64,000 nucleotides of DNA from Progne subis subis (taxonomy: Eukaryota; Chordata; Aves; Passeriformes; Hirundinidae). The stretch is taken from NCBI GenBank assembly GCA_022316685.1, contig JAKJHU010000030.1, positions 14,211,360 to 14,275,359 of the forward strand. The letters are read 5' to 3'. Below, one piece after another: positions 54,901-64,000 of the stretch. A model generated the notes under the pieces. It did no database searches. It was not told the DNA's origin and was given only the letters and a program-made list of their open reading frames with translations. Positions within the stretch are counted from its first letter, which is position 1. Each line of letters starts with the position of its first letter. The translations under genes and the position numbers were made by a program.

Positions 54901-57900
54901 TCCAGGAAAATGTGACACACGTGGCTGGCACTTGCTAGCAGGAGGGTCACGTCCTGGAAATGTCATCCTCACTCCTCCTGTCCCCTGTGTGCCACATTTC
55001 TCAGCTCTGCCTCATCAAAGGTTTGCACAGGTGAGGGACACAAGGCTGGACCCAAGTGCACAAAAGCCTGGCCTCAGGTCTCAGCAGCTGGGATAAAGGT
55101 CCCTCAGATGTGCAAGAGAGCAGTGGTGTAATGTGACACTCCCCTCAGGAATGGGAAAAGTTGGCCAATGCAATCACGTCACAAAAATGGGAAGAGGCAA
55201 TTGGGGCTGGCTGATACTTGGGGAAAATAAGGGCAGAAGAAACAGGGTCTACAACCCCTCAACTCCCTTTTCCCCTAAGAATGCAACTTCCAAGTAAGGA
55301 AGGAAAATGGCAATTTGCAGAACATGTCCGATATAGAAAGTCAGTTTGCTGCTTACACCAAAGACAGGTTCCATCCTTGGCCACTGACTTACTATGTAAC
55401 CATAACCAGAACTTCCTAAGCCATTATTTTAAATATGGGTGATAATTTTGGGTACCACTACACTTTCTGGGCTTCCAACATGAGTTTTCTGTAGAAAGCC
55501 GCCTGACCTGGAGATACCTTGAACTAAAGAACTTTTTATAAATGTTTAAACCTACCAATTCCTTTTTCGAAACGCCCAGAAAACCACACAATACTTTATA
55601 GATTGCATGCTTGTCTGTAGAACACAAATTGACAAATTTAGCACCTAGGGAGCTTCCAAACTGCTCAGAAAACACTGCACGAAGAGAACTGAGGATCCAC
55701 TGGGCAGATTGCTGTAGCTGTGTCAGTTGTGCAGATGCTCCTCACTTGCCCACACATTTCCTACCTATTTCCCTTCACAGACAGTGTTTGCCTCTTCTCA
55801 GCATCTGTCTTCCAAGATCTTCCTGATGAGGCTGTAGCCACCAACCAGTTCTTGTCTGAGTCCATGTGTGCTCAGTTCCCAGGTAAATGCAGCTCCCCAG
55901 GCAGGCACTGCCTGCCTCTGTGCAGGCTCTCAGGCAGAACTGGGGCTGAGATTGTGAGATGTCTTTCAACAGGGTCTTTGATTTTCATAACTAAACAGAT
56001 CCTGAGAGGACCCCTGAGGTACATTAACACCAATATTAATGATATTGTACCTACCAAAGTAGACTGTCAAGCATTCCATTTAACAGCCTTATTCTTCTTA
56101 GGTTCAGTAAAGAGCCTGAAAGATAAAAGTCAGGGTTATCAAAGATAAATTAACCTATTGTCAGACTTCCCCAGTCCAGCTAATCCCTCCTGCCTCAGTT
56201 TACCCATTCTTGCCCTTGTTAGTATCTAACAGGAAAGAGAACAAAGCTCTTACAGCACAAACTGATGCTGTGAAGCAGATACCTATGGACTTAATCCACA
56301 TACAGACGTGACCCATAACTCTTCACCAGAACTTTGTCCTGTGGGTAAAAGATAACAGGACCCTGTATCCCTAGTAAAGGCTGAAATTGTCTGAACAGAT
56401 GGAGTTCCAGTGTCCAGAGATTCTGAGTTAAAACCAGCAGAGCTCTTTCACAGCCAGACCATAACTAGCTGTGATTAGAGCATTTACTATGTGCTTTAGC
56501 TAATTTTCAGCTCTTTGGAGATCCTTTCATACAAGTGACATGCAAAGAATGGCAGCAGCTGTGTCTGCCCCGTTCGTGCTGCGAGCCACCTGCACCCTGG
56601 AGCCTCATGGCTGCATTATCTTAATGCTGGCTTGCAGTTATTATACCTTATTTCTCAGCAGGGTGTCCTTGCTCCAGCTTGAGCATCCCGTTGATGCAGC
56701 TGCTCAGCTTCCTGCTCTGTTCCCAGCTGGCAGAGAGCAGGGGCAGAGCAGGCTGAACCTGCAGGAGTGGATGGATGTAGCCCAGAGGGCCCCAGCTGCA
56801 GGGGTGTCCCCACGGCAGACCTGAGCACTGAGGGCAGCAATAGCACTTAACTGGCACTAGCATTAACCAAGCAACTCCAGCAACTTCCTCCTGGGAAACA
56901 CCCCGAATTATCTTGTGCAGCTCCCAGGGAAGCTTGGACCACCAGAGGCTTTTAAGTGGTCTTCAGCTCACTGAGTGAAATCTAGCTCTGGTACTTCTGT
57001 CCCTCTGAGCACAAATAATTGCTGTTGGATCATGGTTACCTCCAAAACTATTTCTGTCTTCATCTGTGACAAATAGAGCAGCACAACCACCCTTGAAGAC
57101 AAGTTACTTGTCATAAAAAGTGCAGGGTAGATATTCCCATCACCAAGAAATGAAAGCTTCTTTAAAATACAGGGAAACATGGCACACCAGCAAGTATCCT
57201 CATATGGCCTGGTACAGCAGGAACATGAAAGGCAGTAATAGCAGAAATAAGACTTCTGAGTTCAGGATTTCTGACAAACAGTTCTGAAGAGATATTTTAC
57301 CTGTTTCTATGACCAGTGTCGGTGAGTTTATTTTTCTCTACTTTCTGTACGTCTGTTTAAAATAAAGAGCTCTTGTTGGAAAACCATGTGTCATAAGTTG
57401 ACATCTTAACAGCACGGATACCACCCCTTTTCAAGTCAAATCAAAAGTTTATATTCATAGAAAAAGAAGACAGAAATATGATTAGGGAAATCTGTTTTCA
57501 TTATCTGCTTCCTGATTAACCTTGGTTGAGGTATCTGCACTCCAGCAATTTGTAGTTTTTCACTGATGGCAGATTAGACTTGGTCATTTTCTTTTCTACC
57601 TGAGTTACCTTGTTCTACTCTACAGGAAGTGTGAAATTACTAGAGAACTATCTCATATGTCCTGTGTCAAAATATTCTTTTTCTAATTAACATTTTAAAA
57701 TAATTAGAACAGGTGGGAGAAATTTCACAATTCTTAGGAGCAAGCACCAGCTTGTTTTATGACTGGATAGTTCCGTGGAAGTATTATCTCAGTGCCATGG
57801 TCTATTGTAAAGAAAACCAAGTTTTCAGAATTATTATGAAAAAGGAAAGCACAGAATTCATCAATCTGGCACTGTGTGCATTTAGGTATAAGTTTTCTGA

Positions 57901-57949
57901 AAGTTATGTCATGTGGTCTCCAGCCACAGAAAAGTACAAGAGTCTGGGG
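51946..57949. other. Unannotated sequence
   Basis: A-rich 53181-53260. 53950-54440 is GC-richer and open in two overlapping plus frames (60 and 134 codons), but I recognise no domain, and the longer one starts at TTG. 55200-55300 and 56560-56830 are similar GC-richer islands without recognisable genes. Nothing on the minus strand. Confidence 0.5.
53181..53260. repeat. A-rich low-complexity tract
   Basis: AAAATAAAAAATAAAAAC followed later by A15 and AAAAAAAAATAAGG blocks. Confidence 0.9.
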
Positions 57950-58330
57950 AATGTTCAGAAAAGGATATAAAGGATAATAGAAGGCATTCGATATGCACAG
58001 GACAGCTTCTGTACAAGAAATGCCTAAGAGGTGATAGTCCTCATTCTGGAAACAGTCAGAAGGAAATTTGATGGGGCTCTACAAAATCAGGGGGAGAATG
58101 AAGGCAGGTTGAATACACATACACTGTTGAACACAGACAAGACAGAGAGGATCTAAAATGCAATTAGCTGTAAGCCGGTTCAGACCAAACAAAGAAAATT
58201 TTTACTCACCAAAATCTGTTTAATCTGTGGAACTACTCACTATCCTCCTCACACGTGCCAGAAGACCTCAGCTTTTTAAAAGGAGGCTGCAGAGATTCAT
58301 AGAAAAGAAATCTCTCAGGGCAATTAATTA
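57950..58330 (+). mobile_element. Ancient LINE relic (CR1/L3-like), plus strand
   Basis: Ordered blocks TTTGATGGGGCTCTACAAAATCA (about 58070-58092), GCAATTAGCTGTAAGCCGGTTC, AGACCAAACAAAGAAAATTTTT (about 58182-58203), TTAATCTGTGGAACTACTCAC (58219-58239) and TTTTTAAAAGGAGGCTGCAGAGATTCATAGA match the order of the amniote LINE 3' region (GGTCTATAAAATCATGA; AGCAGGTTTAAAACAAACAAAAGGAAG; CAACCTGTGGAACTCCTTGCC; TTTAAAAGAGAACTGGATAAATTCATGG). Highly diverged and no longer coding. Confidence 0.6.
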
Positions 58331-60704
58331 TACAGGAGCAAACTGCAGAAGACTGGAATGACATTTGAGAAATTATCTCTCTACTTTTGTCATATTTTGT
58401 AGTTTCCTATGTGCATCCATATGGCAAAATTCAAGAAAAAATACCAGGTTATAATGGTATTTGCTCTGGCCCAATATATCAGGTTTTATATATTTGTATT
58501 GACCCTGAACACCCAGTTATGCTGGGTAGCATCCACAGGGAACACCAGTGATAATGTATATCCAGAGCTACTACAGAGTGCAGAAACCAGGCAGCCAGAG
58601 CACTGGGGCTCAGCTAAGGCATTCTGCCACTCACATTTGATTTTCAAGGGCATTTCCAGGGACTGCTACACAGATGTGGCAGCTCAGGCCATCTCATGCC
58701 TGTAGAATGCCTGAGACCTTGTACAGGATAGATGTACCCATATCACGCTACACTGCTCTTCAAGTAAGTAAGAGGTCCCCAGTTCCTTTTTGGATTTCAA
58801 ACTGCCAGTCATACAAAATGCCTAAATACTGGATTACTCTTTTACAATTAACCTGCCAGGAAAAAAAACGTGGAACTTGTAGATAAGGACATCGTTAAAA
58901 CTAAGGATCCCTCTGAATCATGGCCCTAGATTGGATGAGGCTGCAGCAGGTTTTGTCCCCTGTGCCTTACAAGGTCCTGCAGAGCTCTTCAGCGGGCTGG
59001 GCACCTTCATGTCACAGCTTGGGGCATCCACTGCAGTCTCTCATTTGCATCCCAGAACACATTTCTGTAAGCTGCAGCATATGTCTCACTGTCATGGAAA
59101 CTTCACACTGGGAGCGGGAACATAAAAAAAAGAGGAAAATCAAAATTTTTTCCTACAGGACATCACATGCAGCCCACAGGAGATGCAGTGTCAAATGCAA
59201 AGCAGAGGGGATGGTGCTCTGGAAGAATCAAATGGCCAGACAAGTCTCAGCACAAAGATCTTGGCTTGAGGAGCGCTGATCATATCATGGAGGAGAACCA
59301 TTAAGCAGAATTTAAGTAGGTGATGTTTCCAACATGGACACAAATAATTTTTGAAGTAAAATATGTTTCCACGTAAAAAACTTTATATGCCAAATGAAGC
59401 AGAAGGATCATCCAGAAACTGTCTTTTGACCATCCCTACCTTCAGCCTCTTCTTTCTGACTACAATGAACTCAGTCTCTGTGATGTAGCATAAACCAGTT
59501 CTACAGATTCTCTGGTGGTTTGCTGGTTGTGCAGCATAGAGATATGCTTTCATAGACTAAGAGTATATAAACACCATAAAACCAGCTTACAATGTCTCAC
59601 TATGGCATAACCCAGATGTGATCCTACCATCCAGAACTGCTCCCAGCAACGAATAGCCTAATTATAGCTACCTTTGCATTGGGTATTTGACAGTTTCCTG
59701 ACAAAACAGATCCTCTAATAACTATAAAAATATCTGAGAAGCTAAAGGCACTCCTGACTGTTGGAGGCTACAGAGCACTTTCTAAAAAATGTGCTTCACA
59801 ACACGAGAGTCAAAGGTTTAACAGAGCCCAGACAGAGTGTCAGGAAACCCAAGGCAGTTTCAGAAGCCAACAGTATAAGGAAAGTTCAGAGGCAGCCACC
59901 CCCTTACCCCTCAGTGTCCAGGTACTCTTTTACACTTGAGTCATGTACAGGGGAAAGGGGAGGGAGAAAATGGAATCTGTGCCCAAGGCTGAACTCATTT
60001 CTTCAAGGTTTGTCAGGGTGTTTCCACCAATAGGTCACCACACCCTCCCCACATGAAAGAACTGTACAGAAACCAATGCCAGTAACTTTTGGCCCCGGGC
60101 TGACATAGCATTTTGCTCTTTCTCTGATGTGATGTGAATAAGCAAAGAAAAGTGTTGAACTGCAATGCCTCAGACACTGCAGCATGAAGAATAACAAGGC
60201 CCCCTTTTCTGTGTGTTACGATAGACTCTGACATATGGTACTGAATGTACTTGATTATTGCATGAATTCTGTTAATTTCTGGGAAGCAGTAATGGAAACA
60301 GGACTTCCAGCTAAGATCCTTATCCTTGTATACTGCCTGGAGTGCACCACTTCAGTAACATTTTTCAGTAATACCATAATGAAGGAGCTCCTTATGTGAG
60401 CCACTGCACAGCCCTCAGTATTTTCCTTCACCCCTTACCTGCCTCCAATAAAATCCCTGCCTAAGGAGAGAGAGAAAAAGGGGAAAAAGAAAGCCAAGAG
60501 GGGAACTGTTTTCCCAAGCCAAATCCCATTTACTCTGGCTTCCCATTAGGGACTGAAGCAGATGATTCCAAGCTGTGCTCTGCTGTGCAGTGGAAGTGCA
60601 GAGACAGACAAAGATCACCCTCAAGTAATGAACATCATCTGGGAACACGGGTGTGGGCCACCTTAACTGGGTCTCACAGGTCTCAGTGTAAAGCTAATTG
60701 TGAG
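58331..60704. other. Unannotated, single-copy-looking sequence
   Basis: No gene or named repeat recognised. The 119-codon plus frame at 58920-59279 has no domain. Confidence 0.5.
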
Positions 60705-60738
60705 CTGGGCTGGGCTGGGCTGGGCTGGGCTGGGCTGG
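60705..60738 (+). repeat. (GGGCT)n pentanucleotide array, quadruplex-forming
   Basis: Six GGG runs start at 60707, 60712, 60717, 60722, 60727 and 60732, each separated by CT. This fits the four-run G-quadruplex rule with very short loops. Confidence 0.95.
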
Positions 60739-63700
60739 CAGCTTCCCCTCCATCCAAATGTCTGTCCCTGTTTTAGCTAGCTGCATATGCATGCTCCAGA
60801 CAGCTCTGGAGAAATACCTACAGGTGTGTTGCCTCTTCAGCAGAGGAATCAGGGCTGGGCAGTGACCTCTAAGTTCAGGTTGGTGTGAATTATGTCACCA
60901 TCTCAGCTCTCTTTATCTCTCTCTGTTCTGTCATCTGGCTAAAGCTCTCAGTGGCATTCATCATGGAAGATGTGCAAGAGAGATGTGGCTATACAGCCAG
61001 AAGAAAGAAACTCTGATGATATAGTAAAGCAGTAGATCATAATGTGCTTTAATGAGTGAATATAAAGTTGTTTGCATGTCCCAGAGACCCTAAACTTAAA
61101 ATTAACCCCAGTAGCTCTAGGTCGTAAGGTCTCTGAAGATATTCTGGTTCCTGTAGTATTACAAGACTATAAACATTTGCATCTTCACAAGAGCACTTTG
61201 CTTCTCTTAGCTCTTCACAACCTTCCCATAAGACCTTTTAGACCTCAGACCATGCAGAAGGAGGAAACAGAAAAAGTATAAACAGTAAGAACTCAGGACA
61301 AAATATCTGCCTCCTTTGTTCGCTACTCATTGCCTCTGCAAACAAGTGGTGGAAATCCAAAAATTAACAGGGATTTTATTTTCCTGGCAGAATGGTTTCT
61401 GTTTTCTCCCATGTTGTTCCTCATTTTCTGCCTCCCACTGGCAACGGTCTTCTGTTCCATGTCCTCATTCTTGATATTTTCAGCCTCCTGCCATTTCCCT
61501 GCTAGACACCAGAGACCAAAACTAAATGCATAAGATCACTGAATTAATGAAAGAAGTGACTGGCCCTAGTAAGACAGGCAGCTGTCCCCTTGGTCACATC
61601 CATTGGCTCAGTCCACGTCTGGCACTGCAGTGTGCTCAGACCATCAGGTGTCTAAGGCAGGGATTATGTCTTATGAAGTTTGCACAGAGGTGCTGACTGA
61701 GGCCTTTGGGCAATGTGAACATTAAATAAGAGCCTTGTACTAGAAAACATTCCCACCTGGAAAGGTTCAAAGAAAAGCTTCCTTGTACAAGTGAAAATCC
61801 TTCTTGGTGCACTGGCAGTTTATTTAACAGAGCTTGGCAACTGAAACAAATCATGGTGCAAGAATAAGCAAAGAGCTCCCACTTAGCTCCACCTGTCTTC
61901 TGACAGATGGATTCACTAACATGTGTCTGCTATTTTACCAACCTGGGATAGGCAATAAGATAGGGCCTTTGGAGCATGCAGAGAAGATCCTTCAGCTTTC
62001 AGAAATGTGAGATATCAGCCCTGAGGAGGAAAACAATAAAAATGTTAGTGCAATGTATGAGCATCTCTCATTCAAACTGTATGTGATGCATTCCAATTTC
62101 CAACAAAGACTGATAGAAGAACATACAGCAATAAAATTTTAGCATTAGTTATTTTTGAAGATAAAGAGGAACAATAATTTGTTTTACTATCCTTTCTTTC
62201 CTATGGGCTGCTTACAGCAATATATTTGTTCTTACTTATTTTGTGTGAGGATCATAAAGAGGAATTGAAGTAGGAAGGAACAGATTGTATCACTGAACTC
62301 ACAGTAATCAAAACTTGACCAAAAACCATTCCCTCTTTCCTGTGTTAGTTACCCCTGCCAGTAGTGTCTGTACACATTAAAGGCACCCTTTACACAATTG
62401 CATTTGTTCACAGACATTACATCTACTATGTAAAATAAATGTTAGGGAAAAATTGAGCGCTTTATTTTAAGTTTTCTGTGATGACTTTCTTCCCGAGTCT
62501 CTGAATTTCTGGTTTCACCATGTGCAAAATATGATACATGCCTTCTTACTGCAAATTGCTTTGAATTGTATGGATAAAAAGTGCTTTATATATACTCCTG
62601 ACTATGGGCAGTTTGTTTGTTCCCCTAATAACCAGTTCCCTCAATGAAGACATTTTTATTAAGATCAACAGGAGAGCAGGGTGCAGGGGGGAGGCATTTA
62701 AATTGGGGTAGGATTTTTAAAAGTGAAATTATTCCATGCCCCAGTAATATAACATCTAGGAAAAGAAACATTATTTGAACAGGTGCATTTTATATATCAT
62801 ATGCACGTGCACTTTCACTGCTTGAAGCCCCTCTAGTGAAATTCACCTGGGCAGCAAATGAGCCTGTAAAGTTACATTATTAATTTTCAGGCTAGTGTTC
62901 CCATTTAGATAATCGGCATCATGCCTTTGCAATTTACTCAACTAAGCCGATTCAGCAAAATTGCCCTTTTTTACAGCATATGTACCCCATATGTGAAGGC
63001 TGGATCTACCCTTTCATTCCAGCATAGCAAGAACAGGTTGTCAAGAAGATGTAAACCCAAGGCTTGCACTAATCAGCCATGATGCACCATCTAAGGATTT
63101 GCCTAGAAGCTGAGTACGCTTTTCACATTTATATGCTGTACTGCTGCACATGTTGGAGCCCACATAATAAAACAACACGGTGCTCTTGATCAGACATGAG
63201 GTGCAAGCTGGACTGCACGTGCAGGTTTTGTGTACCACCATTAAAGGAGAGGCCACACTGTGCCTCCACTGCCTGGCCACATCCAGACTGACGGACAGAG
63301 GAGAAAGTGTGAGGAAGATCCAGGACAGAGTAGGGATCTTGTGGGAAGGACTGAGCATTTCTAGCAGCTTGTCTTCATTTGGGGGCAGTCAGTCACAAAC
63401 AGGACCCACAGAACAGAAGGTGGCTTAAATAAGTAGAAGTACTGAATGTGTCTTAACAAACATATAATATTGGTACTTATTCATGGACGGAGCAAGTCAT
63501 GTAGTCTGGCCTACAAACCCTCAGAACTTTTGACTTAATTTCAGTCATTTAAATGTGGATGCCCAGATAAACCCAGCCCTCTGGATGTCCTTCACACTGA
63601 GTGAATGTTGAGAAATACAGTCAGCACCCAGCTTATTTTAGACACTTCAACTTTATCATAGGATAAATTGCTCTCTAAAGGAACCTCAGTACCTTCACTG

Positions 63701-63940
63701 ATTGTAGCAGAAGCCTTAATTAGATTACAAATTTTATATGAATGAAATTAATCAGGATGAAAAGCATAATGGGTTGTATCTGCTGGGAAAACTCTTCTTA
63801 CCAGCATTACTTTACCTGAGTACAAATTTCCAGTCAAGCAGAACCGGGGGCAGATGAGGCTATAGTACAGACAAAATTTCAGTGATGCTTGTTCAGTAGG
63901 AAGTGAAAGCCAAATTCAGCCCAGCTGAAAGATGAGTATC
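60739..63940. other. Unannotated, single-copy-looking sequence
   Basis: No gene or named repeat recognised on either strand. 63041-63358 (minus, 105 codons) is open without a domain. Confidence 0.5.
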
Positions 63941-63964
63941 ATGAAACAGAGTACTCTGTTTCAT
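63941..63964. repeat. Perfect 24-bp palindrome
   Basis: The 12-base half ATGAAACAGAGT is followed directly by its reverse complement ACTCTGTTTCAT. No spacer; symmetry stops at the next base on both sides. Confidence 0.97.
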
Positions 63965-64000
63965 CGAAGGTATTATAGTGGAAAATCATCTTAATTAATA

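Overview
This window looks like a stretch of bird nuclear genome, AT-rich and intergenic or intronic. The reason is its repeats: at least seven fragments of the CR1 LINE family with the avian 3' tail (ATTCTATGATTCTAT-like) and reverse transcriptase/endonuclease remnants, an ERVL-type LTR of the kind common in birds, and solo LTRs with 6-bp target-site duplications. A songbird-like lineage is plausible from the LTR content, but this is inference. I found no convincing protein-coding exon of a host gene, and no tRNA, rRNA or CRISPR array. Nearly all open frames are short chance frames, frames over simple repeats, or decayed CR1 pieces; many begin at TTG or GTG.

Layout. 1-423: 3' part of an LTR containing a (TTA)n microsatellite. 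4291-4550: old LTR-like piece. 5390-6117: solo LTR, minus strand, flanked by TAAAAT. 8775-9625: CR1 fragment joining an ORF1-like part to an endonuclease part. 13852-14803: two young CR1 3' tails around an ancient LINE relic. 17160-17955: CR1 3' half with a second CR1 tail lodged inside it. 18067-18791: solo LTR, plus strand, flanked by TTTACC, same family as the one at 5.4 kb. 23757-24197: third solo LTR, flanked by GGGAAG. 27164-27251: 44-bp tandem duplication. 27631-28117: ERVL-like LTR. 28449-29390: CR1 reverse-transcriptase remnant with its 3' end. 37412-37800 and 51323-51945: further CR1 3' ends. 39248-39600 and 57950-58330: ancient amniote LINE relics.

The rest is single-copy-looking sequence in which I can recognise no gene. 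The two longest stretches with few recognised repeats are 29.4-37.4 kb and 39.6-48.75 kb; they are the places to look for conserved regulatory elements.

The most unusual non-repeat structure is a near-perfect hairpin at 48751-48820: a 33-bp stem, 4-nt loop and one G/T wobble. Also notable are the inverted pair of sister LTRs about 12 kb apart, the CR1-in-CR1 nesting, a six-run GGGCT quadruplex motif at 60.7 kb, and a perfect 24-bp palindrome at the right edge. I see no previously undescribed multi-gene system here.
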